The notes beneath the pieces were generated by a model. That model made no database searches. It saw only the letters and a list, made by a program, of their open reading frames with translations, and was not told the DNA's origin. Positions 44,765-53,047 of a DNA stretch of 64,000 nt are shown here, piece after piece (within the stretch, counting starts at the first letter, position 1; each line of letters starts with the position of its first letter). This DNA comes from Gorillibacterium timonense (GTDB lineage Bacteria > Bacillota > Bacilli > Paenibacillales > NBRC-103111): positions 951,502 to 1,015,501 of the forward strand of contig NZ_LN881723.1 of NCBI RefSeq assembly GCF_001457415.1, in the 5' to 3' direction. The position numbers and the translations under genes are program-made.

Positions 44765-45193
44765 CGATCTCCACACTCCAATTCAGCCGGTCGCTTCTTC
44801 TGTCTCGGATCGGCATTCTTCTTGCTATTTTTCGATACATAAGTATACCACAGGCATAGCGATGGTTGGAAATTCGGCCACATAATTTTCATTCATCTGG
44901 TGATCAGCGGGTCAGAGCGGAGAATGAACGTTTATGGCAGCGAATATCCGCGCCTTCCTCAGACTCAGAGCACGACCTTTCATTAACCTGCATTCCACGG
45001 CTTTCCCTCAGAGCACGACCCTTCATCAACCTGCATTCCACGGCTTTCCCTCAGAGCACGGCTCCGTATCATCCTGGCAAAAGGAAGGGCTGCTGGGTAA
45101 ATTTTACGAAAACACGTCCATTATTTTACATCCTGAGAATAGTTGCCCCTTAAACTGGAGAAGATTCGGATGACCACTAGGAGGGTATTGGAA
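44765..45193. other. Intergenic region with tandem repeat upstream of alkaline phosphatase
   Basis: Between divergent asnB and the alkaline phosphatase gene. No gene seen. It holds the 43-bp tandem repeat (44964-45060). Two TTTAC-type hexamers (45103-45108 and 45125-45130) lie 22 bp apart, i.e. two helical turns. That faintly recalls a Pho box but lacks the middle copy. Confidence 0.5.
44964..45060. repeat. 43-bp tandem repeat, about 2.2 copies
   Basis: The unit beginning CTCAGAGCACGACC occurs at 44964 and 45007, and starts again at 45050, at an exact 43-bp period. The first two copies differ at about two positions. There are no spacers, so it is not a CRISPR. Confidence 0.85.
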
Positions 45194-46915
45194 ATGAGCA
45201 AATGGACCAAAAAAGCAGTTTTGAGCGGCCTCACCTGCCTCGTCCTCTCCACCGGCAGCTTTGCCTACGCGGCACAATCGGCATCAAGCAACGCCAAAGA
45301 TGCCAAACCTGCATCCAAGAATCTCATCGTACTGATCGGAGACGGCATGGGTCCGGCGCAAATCTCGGCGGCCCGCTATTACGAGCAGTACAAGAAGAAC
45401 GTAACGCACTTGAATCTGGACCCCTATTATGTCGGACAGGCCACGACCTTTGCCGATCGTGGGGAAGACGGCGGGACCGTTGTCTCCGGCGTCGTAACCG
45501 ATTCTGCTTCAGCCGGAACGGCCTTTGCCACCGGCCACAAAACCTACAATGCCGGCATCAGCGTATCGAACGAGGATGTGGCCAAGCCCTTCGCCTCCGT
45601 GATTGAAGCGGCTGAAGCCAGCGGCAAGGCAACCGGACTCGTCACGACCGCACGCATCACGCATGCGACCCCTGCTGTCTATGCTTCTCATGTGCGCAAT
45701 CGCGACAACGAATCGGCCATCGCCTCTCAATACCTGGACAGCGGAGTAGATGTGCTGTTCGGCGGCGGCAAGCAATTTTTCGTAACCAAGGATGAGAAGG
45801 GCAAGCGTACGGACAAGAACATTCTGCCCGATTTCAAGGCGAAAGGGTATGCCATCGTAGAGAATACCAGCTCGCTCAAAGCTCTGCCGGCTTCCACGAC
45901 CAAGGTGCTCGGCCTGTTCGGAAGCTCTCATGTCGCTTACACCCCCGACCGCACGACAGAGATTCCGAGTCTTGCCACGATGACCTCATCCGCACTCTCC
46001 ATTCTCTCCAAAGATAAAAACGGCTTCGTCATGATGATCGAAGGCGGCCGCATCGACCATGCCGGCCATGCCAACGACCTGCCGACGATGGTTCAGGAAG
46101 TGCTTGATTTCGACGCAGCCTTCAAGACCGCCATCGAATTCGCCAAGAAGGACGGCAACACCTCCGTGGTCGTCACCGCCGACCATGAAACGGGAGGCCT
46201 GTCCCTGTCCCGTGACAATATCTACGAGCTGAATATCGACCTCTGGGATAAGCAAAAGCACTCCTCCGAATCGATCGCCAGTTCGCTTGCGAATGCGAAG
46301 ACGCCGGAGGAAATCCGCAGCATCGTCGCCGCGAACACCGGCTTTACCGACCTTACCGACGAAGAAGTCAGCTCTATCATGGCCGGAGACGGTTCTTCCT
46401 ATAAGCAGGAAGGCGCCTACAACGCCGTGATCTCCAAACGGCTGCTCGTCGGCTGGTCCGGCCACGGCCACTCCGCCGTCGATGTCGGGGTATGGGCGTA
46501 CGGCCCGATCGCCACGAAGGTGAAGGGGCAAATCGACAATACCCAGATTGCCAAGGAATCTGCATCCATCGTAGGAGTGGATCTCGCGAAGCAATCGGCA
46601 GCGCTGCAAGCCAAGTACATCTACCCCAAATTTAAGATCACGCGCTCCGGAGAAGTGCTGTACCCCGCTTCAAGCTTGGCCAAGGCACTCGGCGCCAGCT
46701 ACGCGGGAGGAGCCGCCACCACCAAGCTCGTCTTCGGAAAAACATCCATCGATATCGACAAGACGGCGCTCTCGGCCAAATTGAACGGCAAAGCGGCTTC
46801 TTATACCGTCGATTTTGACAATGGAACGGTCTACCTGCCGCTGGCGGCATTCAGCGGGCTGACTGGCAAGTCGCTCAGTTGGGATACGCTCTCCGAACGG
46901 ATTGTCATCAAATAA
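45194..46915 (+). CDS. Secreted alkaline phosphatase with copper-amine-oxidase-N-like tail
   Basis: 573 aa. A signal peptide (about 1-26, ending AYA) exports it. The catalytic domain has the zinc/magnesium motifs LIGDGMG (Asp50), VTDSASAGTA with nucleophile Ser104, and VTADHETGG. A C-terminal domain of about 85 residues (after about 485) has the beta pattern of copper-amine-oxidase N domains, ending LSWDTLSERIVI, a module frequent in exported Paenibacillaceae proteins. ATG 45194 has AGGAGGG 8 nt upstream. It hydrolyses phosphomonoesters for phosphate scavenging. The next gene, an ABC ATPase, starts 10 nt after the stop, so phosphatase and transporter form one operon. Confidence 0.93.
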   Translation: MSKWTKKAVLSGLTCLVLSTGSFAYAAQSASSNAKDAKPASKNLIVLIGDGMGPAQISAARYYEQYKKNVTHLNLDPYYVGQATTFADRGEDGGTVVSGVVTDSASAGTAFATGHKTYNAGISVSNEDVAKPFASVIEAAEASGKATGLVTTARITHATPAVYASHVRNRDNESAIASQYLDSGVDVLFGGGKQFFVTKDEKGKRTDKNILPDFKAKGYAIVENTSSLKALPASTTKVLGLFGSSHVAYTPDRTTEIPSLATMTSSALSILSKDKNGFVMMIEGGRIDHAGHANDLPTMVQEVLDFDAAFKTAIEFAKKDGNTSVVVTADHETGGLSLSRDNIYELNIDLWDKQKHSSESIASSLANAKTPEEIRSIVAANTGFTDLTDEEVSSIMAGDGSSYKQEGAYNAVISKRLLVGWSGHGHSAVDVGVWAYGPIATKVKGQIDNTQIAKESASIVGVDLAKQSAALQAKYIYPKFKITRSGEVLYPASSLAKALGASYAGGAATTKLVFGKTSIDIDKTALSAKLNGKAASYTVDFDNGTVYLPLAAFSGLTGKSLSWDTLSERIVIK

Positions 46916-46925
46916 GGAGGAACCC

Positions 46926-47639
46926 ATGCTGCAAATCACCGGCCTGAAAAAACAATTTCGGGTAAGCGGCGGCAGCCTTCCGATCCTTGATGTTCCTTCT
47001 TGGCAAGTGAATACGGGTGAACAGGTGGCTCTTACCGGACCGAGCGGGTCTGGTAAGAGCACTCTACTTCATCTGATCAGTGGAATTTCCCTGCCCGACG
47101 AAGGAAGCATCAAGCTGAACGAAGTGGAGCTGACCGCCTTGAACGAGACCCGAAGAGACCGCTGCCGCTCCGCCATGATCGGGTACGTGCTTCAGGATTT
47201 CCATCTCATTCCTTCCCTCTCCGCGCGGCAAAATATCGACATGGCGCTCTCCGCCAAGCTCTCCGCTAAGCAAAGGTACCGCCTCATCCTGGAATGGCTC
47301 GATCGAGTCGGCCTTGCCGATCGTGCGGATCATAGGCCTTCCCAGCTTTCACGCGGCCAACAGCAGCGCGTGGCGATCATTCGCGCTCTTGTGAACAATC
47401 CACCTGTTCTTCTGGCGGATGAGCCGACCGGAAGCTTGGACTACGAGACGGCGGCGGAAATCTCCCAACTGCTGCTTGACCTGGGCACCGCCGGCAAGCA
47501 AACGATGATCGTCGTGACTCACGATACGAATTTGGCGGCGCTTTTCCCGAAGCAGGTCGATATCCGTGATGTGAACGTCCTCCGCAAACCGGTACCGCAG
47601 CCGCAGCAGACCCTCGGCCGGGAGGCGAGTCCCGCATGA
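46926..47639 (+). CDS. ABC transporter ATP-binding protein (MacB/LolD type)
   Basis: 237 aa. Walker A GPSGSGKS (38-45), signature [10 protein letters not shown] with arginine in place of the second Gly, Walker [13 protein letters not shown], and H-loop VVTHD. The DEPTGSLD form marks the LolD/MacB/FtsE branch, which works with FtsX-like four-helix permeases. ATG 46926 has AAGGAGG 5 nt upstream. It overlaps the permease start by 4 bp (ATGA). Immediately downstream of the alkaline phosphatase. Confidence 0.93.
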   Translation: MLQITGLKKQFRVSGGSLPILDVPSWQVNTGEQVALTGPSGSGKSTLLHLISGISLPDEGSIKLNEVELTALNETRRDRCRSAMIGYVLQDFHLIPSLSARQNIDMALSAKLSAKQRYRLILEWLDRVGLADRADHRPSQLSRGQQQRVAIIRALVNNPPVLLADEPTGSLDYETAAEISQLLLDLGTAGKQTMIVVTHDTNLAALFPKQVDIRDVNVLRKPVPQPQQTLGREASPA

Positions 47640-49831
47640 AACTGCTCTCTTATACCTTTCGTAACATCCGTCACCGTTTGTTCCTCTCCTTGCTCACGGC
47701 ACTCTCCATCGCGGCTACCGTCGCCTTTATCCTCCTCTTTTCCTTGTTCCGCAGCGGCGTCGAGCAAGGAGCCGAGAAGGGCTACGGCCCGTTTGATCTC
47801 GTCATCGGGGCTGCGGGAAGCGAGACCCAGCTTGTCTTGAACACGTTCTATCACATCGGTGCGCCGACAGGGAACATTCCTTTGTCCGTCCTAGATCAGG
47901 TTAGGAGCGATTCCGGGGTGGACAAAGCCTTTGCATTTACAACCGGAGACCGCATGCACGGATTTCCGGTTGTCGGAATCGATCCGGGCTATTTCCCGGT
48001 TCGCTATGGAGACCGCAAGCTCTCGGCTGGTCGCTTGTATGCCCAAACAGGAGAAGCCGTTCTTGGCTGGCAGGCCGCGAAAGAATCCGGACTCCATGTA
48101 GGAGACAGCTTTACGGGCGCTCACGGGCTTGTGGAAGAGGCGGGGGAATCCTTCGATCATGACGAAGCAGGCGGCTCCGAGCACGACGAGGAGCACGAAT
48201 CGGAAGAGCACGCGCATGAGAGCTTCCGCTACACGGTGGCCGGAATTCTGCCGAGGCTAAATACCCCGGACGACCGGGCCGTGTTCACAACGGTGGACTA
48301 CGCTTGGGCGGTTCACCATCTGGAAGGAGCCGACCGCGAAATCACGGCCGTTCTAGTCAAACCATCCTCTCTGCTCGGCGCCCATACTCTCAAGGAGACG
48401 CTGGGCCAGAGCGCTCTGGGGGTCCAGGCTGTCTATACGAGCAAAGCGGTAGCCGACGTCGTGAATACGGTGGATCAAGGTTCACGGCTCGTCAGCCTAA
48501 TCACGGGCTTATGCGTCATCCTCGCCTCCATCACCATCCTGCTGTCGCTCATTGCCGCAACCGGGGAACGTACGAAGGACGCGGGGCTGCTTCGGTTATT
48601 GGGCAAGCCGAAGGGCTATGTCTGGCTGACGGTCATGAGCGAAGGCTTGCTTTTGACGGGAGCCGGCTTGGTCAGCGGGCTTCTCTCGGGTCATTTGGTC
48701 GCCTCGATCATCCGCGAGACCGTCTTCGCCAAGATAGGCGTGCAGCTCCATCCCTGGGCTTGGAGCCCGGATCAGAGTCTGCTCGCCATCGGCACACTCG
48801 CCATCGGGCTCGCCGCCTCTCTGCTTTCGGCCTTCCGGTTATACCGGATGCAGCCGCTCGCCCTGTTCTCAAGAGCCAATCTTGTGCTGCTCACATTGGC
48901 AATCAGCTTGCCGCTCCTTCTGAGCGCCTGCGGGAATAGCGGGAAGACGGAGGAGGCGGGCTCCTTCCGGGAAGCCGTCTCCTCTCCGGCGGAGGTTTCC
49001 TCGAGCCCGGCAGGGAACGCCGAAACCAGCTCCGTTCCGGGTGGGGAGAAGGGAACGTCGGCTGCTTCTAGCTCTCCCGCTTCGCCCGCTCCCTTATCGG
49101 CAACCGGATCAGCTTCTCCTGCCGCTCAAGACAACGGGAACGGGGAGCAGTTGACTTCCGGTGGGGTGGTGGAGACCGAGCCAAACGCTTCATCAGCTGG
49201 CCCCGGCCTCTCCCCATCCGCATCCGCTGGAACCGCCGAGACCGTCGGAGCGTCACCCGCCGCCGGCAGTCACGCACCCGGCAAACCGAATCCCGCCGGG
49301 GCCGCCAAGGAGTCGGCTTCTCCTGCCGGAAAGCCGCCGCTTGAATCCGGCAAGCCTGCCGGCTCCGCCGGAACTGGAAGCCCATCTCCCACCGCCAGTT
49401 CAGAGGCCGGTTCGAAGAGCCCGGCTTCTTCACCCAAGGGGGAGAAGGAGAGCTCCGGTCCGGTTGCCATCGGCTGGTCGGACTTCTTCGACGGAACCGA
49501 TCAGACCAAGCCCTCGGAGCGGTTCTGGGATCTGAGCGAAGACGATGCCACCGTTACGATCAAGGGCTTTATGGGAGAGGTGCTCTCCTTCGAGAAACAC
49601 TGGTTCCTGCTCATACCGGCTCCCGGAGCGGAATGTCCCTTCGATAACGGAGACGAAACCTATTGGAACAAGATCATGATCGTCTTCGTTTCAGACGGAC
49701 AGAAGCTTCGCTACAAGTCTGGACCGCTGGAGATCACCGGCAGGCTGGATGTCGGGATCAAAGTGGACGAATCTGGCTACAAAACGATGTTCCGGCTGTA
49801 CGATGCTTCCTTCAAGGAGATCACTCCTTAA
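47636..49831 (+). CDS. FtsX-like ABC permease fused in frame to a lipoprotein (DUF3299-like)
   Basis: 731 aa. Residues 1-410 form a MacB-type permease: TM1 (about 14-38), an extracytoplasmic domain, and three further helices (about 285-307, 330-357, 382-400). Residues 163-194 of the outer domain are packed with His, Asp and Glu (for example EHDEEHESEEHAHE), a probable metal-binding loop. After an RxxLALFSR linker comes a fifth hydrophobic stretch ending in a lipobox, LLSAC with Cys432, then about 170 residues of Ser/Ala/Pro/Gly linker. The last 120-residue domain shows VTIKGF, FLLIPAPGAECP and ITGRLDVG, resembling DUF3299. Such lipoproteins are normally separate genes beside this transporter type. 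ATG 47636 overlaps the ATPase stop. Confidence 0.85.
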   Translation: MKLLSYTFRNIRHRLFLSLLTALSIAATVAFILLFSLFRSGVEQGAEKGYGPFDLVIGAAGSETQLVLNTFYHIGAPTGNIPLSVLDQVRSDSGVDKAFAFTTGDRMHGFPVVGIDPGYFPVRYGDRKLSAGRLYAQTGEAVLGWQAAKESGLHVGDSFTGAHGLVEEAGESFDHDEAGGSEHDEEHESEEHAHESFRYTVAGILPRLNTPDDRAVFTTVDYAWAVHHLEGADREITAVLVKPSSLLGAHTLKETLGQSALGVQAVYTSKAVADVVNTVDQGSRLVSLITGLCVILASITILLSLIAATGERTKDAGLLRLLGKPKGYVWLTVMSEGLLLTGAGLVSGLLSGHLVASIIRETVFAKIGVQLHPWAWSPDQSLLAIGTLAIGLAASLLSAFRLYRMQPLALFSRANLVLLTLAISLPLLLSACGNSGKTEEAGSFREAVSSPAEVSSSPAGNAETSSVPGGEKGTSAASSSPASPAPLSATGSASPAAQDNGNGEQLTSGGVVETEPNASSAGPGLSPSASAGTAETVGASPAAGSHAPGKPNPAGAAKESASPAGKPPLESGKPAGSAGTGSPSPTASSEAGSKSPASSPKGEKESSGPVAIGWSDFFDGTDQTKPSERFWDLSEDDATVTIKGFMGEVLSFEKHWFLLIPAPGAECPFDNGDETYWNKIMIVFVSDGQKLRYKSGPLEITGRLDVGIKVDESGYKTMFRLYDASFKEITP

Positions 49832-49877
49832 CTGAAGGAATCGTTCCTAAGGACAATCCTTACCCCTTCAACAACGA

Positions 49878-49918
49878 AAAAGGAGCCTTCTCACGATTTC
49901 CCGTGAAAAGGCTCCTTT
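49878..49918. terminator. Bidirectional terminator
   Basis: AAAGGAGCCTT/AAGGCTCCTTT with an inner TCACG/CGTGA stem, between the convergent permease-lipoprotein gene and the PBP2 gene. Confidence 0.88.
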
Positions 49919-49992
49919 ATTGTGCGCCGATTCTAGAGAGAACGGGCGAGATAGATTCATTTCCAGGTTCCCCTGTCATGCGCATGAATCTG

Positions 49993-52254
49993 CTACGGGT
50001 TCACTCGGAAGACGCCATCGGCAACTTCTTGCTTTTGCCCATTTCCCGTTCCGGTATTGCCCGTATTCGCTCCGGCAGCTCCTGCTCCGTTCGTAGTCCC
50101 ATTTCCGCCGTTTCCGCCGATTCCGCCATTCGCGGCATTCTGCGCACCTGTTCCCTGAGTGTTGGTCGCCGGGTTCGTTCCGGGAGTCGTTTCCTTACCG
50201 GTCGTTCCTTCGTCCGTCTTCGGCTTGAAGCCGAAGTAAGCGTCATAGATCTTGCGAGCGATCGGCGCCGCTCCATAACGGCCGTATCCGCCTTCCGGAA
50301 CAACGACAGCGATGGCCAGCTTCGGCTTCTCGACCGGAGCGAAGGTAATGAACGTCGCATTGAGCAGGTCCGTTCTTCCGGCGATAAACGATTGCGAAGT
50401 CCCCGTCTTCCGGGCGAAGGAGATCGGGAAGTCGTCAAAGCCTTCCACACCCGATTTCATGCCGCTAATGACCGTGTTCCACTGCTGATCGGTAAATTTC
50501 TCCGTATTCAGAACTTTAACGTCATCCTTATAGGTATGCACCACTTTGTTGTCGTAGGTGGTGATCCGATCGACGAACAGCGGCTTCAGACGACTGCCTC
50601 GGTTCGCCAGCATGGAAGCATATTGGGCTAACTGCAAAGTGGTATACTTCGCGCCTTGACCGAACGAAGACATGACCAGAACGCTCTGGGTACTGGAGCT
50701 CTTGTCCTCCACGTAATCCCGGACACCGACCGATTCAAACGGAAGGCCGCTCTCCGTGCTCACACCGAGGCCGAACGCTTTCATGTATTTGTCCCATACA
50801 TCAAGGGGGGTAGTGCCCTTCTCTTGATAATAAGTGAACCGATCATAGAGGTTTAACCCGACCATCTTAGCCATGAACGTATTCGAGGAGACCTCAATGG
50901 CTTTGCTTGGCGTAAGCGATTGAGCTCCGTGGTTCTCCGAGTTGGTAACCCGGCCGCTTCCGTCCTTCCCGAAAGTCAACAAGCCTGAATCGTAATACGT
51001 GTCGTACGGCGTGAACAGCCCTTCGCGCAACCCCAGCAACACGGACAGCGGCTTGATCGTCGAACCGAGCGGTACGAGAGAAGAGGCGCTGCGAGCGAGC
51101 AGCTTGTTGTCCTGGCTGTTGATGCGGCGGTCGCGGATCGCTCCGTTCGGAATGAGATTCATGAGGCTCATGTACTTCTCGTCCGTCATGTTCTCCCATT
51201 CGACCGGCTGGTAATCCGGATAACTGGCCATGGCGACCACCCGCCCGGTGTCGACCTCCATCGCCACCGCGTAGCCCATCTTCGCATTTTTGCCATCCGA
51301 CTCATACTTGCGGTTTGATTTATTTAGGGTTTCAAGGGTCTCCTTGATCGCGTTTTGCGCGGCCAATTGGACATCTCGGTCGATCGTCAGATAAAGGTTT
51401 TTGCCTTTTTCCGGATAGGTGATCTCCGCGTCTCCGATGATCTGGTTTCGGGAATTGACGGGATACACCTTCATGCCATTCACGCCGCGCAGCTCGTCTT
51501 GATACAGATATTCCAAGCCATCTACACCAACATACTCCCGGTCTTCATACCCTTCCTCTTCTTTCTTGTTGCGGTAGAAGTCCGCGATATCCCCCTTCTT
51601 ATCCGTTCCCGTGACACCGCTGAACTTACGAAGATAGCCCACGAGCTGGACAGCCACCTGCTTGGTCGGGTCCTCCTCATACTCCCGGATGCTTTCCTCC
51701 GAGATATCGAGCCCCGTAAGTTCGTCCCGATGCTCGGAGATATAAGCGATCTCGTCGTTGGTCAGCCCGCTTTTGATTCGGCGGGGGGAGTAAAAGTAAT
51801 CCTTCGGCGCCCGCTCCGACTCGTCGTAATTAAATTCCGTATCCATCAGCTTGAAGATCTCTTCAGCGGTCAGAGGCTTTGCGGTTTTGCTGCCATACAT
51901 GGCAAACACTTTTTCCAGCATCTTGGCGGTATGGAGGAGTTCTTCATAGGTATCATCCTTGGATAATTGCATAAACAAGGTCTGCGTCGAACGCGAAGTC
52001 GCGATCGGAGCTCCCTTGACGTCATAGATATTGCCCCGTACGGGAGGAATGTAGACTTTCCCTTGGGTGACTTCCCGTTTCTCCGCCTTGAGCGCCGGCC
52101 CCTCCACAAACTGCAAATAAGCCAGCTTGATGATCAGCGTGGAGAACAACACGAACGTAACGAAGAAAAACATGTTGATGCGGATGGAGAAGTGCCTGCG
52201 CAGCATCCCTTCGCGTTTCTGGGAATCGTCATCAAGCTCAGGGGGGTTCTGCAT
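49993..52254 (-). CDS. Class B penicillin-binding protein 2 (transpeptidase)
   Basis: 753 aa. Membrane-anchored peptidoglycan transpeptidase of the rod/elongation (PBP2/PbpA-PbpH) type. One N-terminal TM (about 25-45), dimerisation domain (about 65-260), then the transpeptidase with active-site STIK (Ser398), SSN (456-458) and KTG (616-618). The last 60 residues are a Gly/Asn/Thr-rich tail, not part of the usual enzyme. ATG 52254 with GGAAGG upstream. It is the last gene of a leftward set with a HAD hydrolase and a CvpA/transglutaminase protein. Confidence 0.95.
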   Translation of the reverse strand: MQNPPELDDDSQKREGMLRRHFSIRINMFFFVTFVLFSTLIIKLAYLQFVEGPALKAEKREVTQGKVYIPPVRGNIYDVKGAPIATSRSTQTLFMQLSKDDTYEELLHTAKMLEKVFAMYGSKTAKPLTAEEIFKLMDTEFNYDESERAPKDYFYSPRRIKSGLTNDEIAYISEHRDELTGLDISEESIREYEEDPTKQVAVQLVGYLRKFSGVTGTDKKGDIADFYRNKKEEEGYEDREYVGVDGLEYLYQDELRGVNGMKVYPVNSRNQIIGDAEITYPEKGKNLYLTIDRDVQLAAQNAIKETLETLNKSNRKYESDGKNAKMGYAVAMEVDTGRVVAMASYPDYQPVEWENMTDEKYMSLMNLIPNGAIRDRRINSQDNKLLARSASSLVPLGSTIKPLSVLLGLREGLFTPYDTYYDSGLLTFGKDGSGRVTNSENHGAQSLTPSKAIEVSSNTFMAKMVGLNLYDRFTYYQEKGTTPLDVWDKYMKAFGLGVSTESGLPFESVGVRDYVEDKSSSTQSVLVMSSFGQGAKYTTLQLAQYASMLANRGSRLKPLFVDRITTYDNKVVHTYKDDVKVLNTEKFTDQQWNTVISGMKSGVEGFDDFPISFARKTGTSQSFIAGRTDLLNATFITFAPVEKPKLAIAVVVPEGGYGRYGAAPIARKIYDAYFGFKPKTDEGTTGKETTPGTNPATNTQGTGAQNAANGGIGGNGGNGTTNGAGAAGANTGNTGTGNGQKQEVADGVFRVNP

Positions 52255-52270
52255 GGCGTAACCTTCCTTT

Positions 52271-53029
52271 CTAAACCAATTCGTCCAGCGAGGTCATCCC
52301 TTCGCCTGTATGGTAATCGTAGCGCTTGATCCGACGGGAGTCAATTCCGACCTGGGCCGGGGCCCACAGGTCATTGATCTCGTGATCTCCGATGTACAGC
52401 ACATCGGAAGCATCGAGTTCGGCCAAGGATAGCGCCAACTTGAAAATGTTCGGATTGGGCTTCTCCATCCCGACCTCAACCGAGATGACGACCGGGTCGA
52501 AGAAATCGAGAATGCCTTTGTCCGCCAAAATGTCTCTCAGGCCCGTGGAGAAATTGGAGACAAGCCCGAGGCGGAAGCCCATGGCTTTCAAGCGCTCCAG
52601 ATTGGACCGAACATCGGGAAACAATCGGTAATGGCAGGGCGATAGGAACTCCTTGTACAGCCCCAGGCTGCACTCTTCGATCTGCTGCTCACTCCACTCC
52701 TCAGGTGCGCCCAATTCGCTCAGCACATCCTTATAGATCCCCGTCCAGAACAAGCGGTCGGATTCCGGGGAACAGAGCTCATCCACTGCGAGCGGTTTGT
52801 CGACATAGTGTTTGCGAATCGCGGTGGTCAGCACTTGTCCGACCCGATCCGCTTCCCGGATGAGCGAGTGTTCAGCCAGGTAAGCATGGAAGATATTCAA
52901 GTCGCCCGGAACCGTAATGAGCGTGTCCCCTGCATCGAAGAACAGCGCTTTATAGGCATTCAGTGGCTTTCGAGCCGGACTGACGGGATTCGTGGGATTC
53001 GTGGGATTCGTGGGATTCGTCTGATCCAA
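52271..53029 (-). CDS. HAD family hydrolase with (TNP) repeat N-terminus
   Basis: 252 aa, HAD subfamily IA. Motif I FFDAGDTLIT (with GDT), motif II SNFSTGL, motif III lysine in GMEKPNPNIF and motif IV YIGDHEINDL. TTG at 53029 has GGAGG 8 nt upstream and is preferred to an in-frame TTG at 53044. The first residues are (TNP)n, encoded by four perfect copies of a 9-bp repeat. It sits between the transglutaminase protein (18 nt upstream) and PBP2 (16 nt downstream), so it is co-transcribed with envelope genes. Substrate unknown. Confidence 0.88.
   Translation of the reverse strand: MDQTNPTNPTNPTNPVSPARKPLNAYKALFFDAGDTLITVPGDLNIFHAYLAEHSLIREADRVGQVLTTAIRKHYVDKPLAVDELCSPESDRLFWTGIYKDVLSELGAPEEWSEQQIEECSLGLYKEFLSPCHYRLFPDVRSNLERLKAMGFRLGLVSNFSTGLRDILADKGILDFFDPVVISVEVGMEKPNPNIFKLALSLAELDASDVLYIGDHEINDLWAPAQVGIDSRRIKRYDYHTGEGMTSLDELV
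52985..53020. repeat. Four copies of a 9-bp coding repeat
   Basis: GGGATTCGT repeated exactly four times, within codons 3-15 of the HAD gene. Copy-number change would add or remove three residues (Thr-Asn-Pro) without a frameshift. Confidence 0.95.
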
Positions 53030-53047
53030 GTTCAGGTCCTCCAAAGC

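Noticed and set aside
44964..45060. CRISPR array
   Set aside because: The 43-bp units are directly abutting with no spacers, only about two copies, and there are no cas genes.
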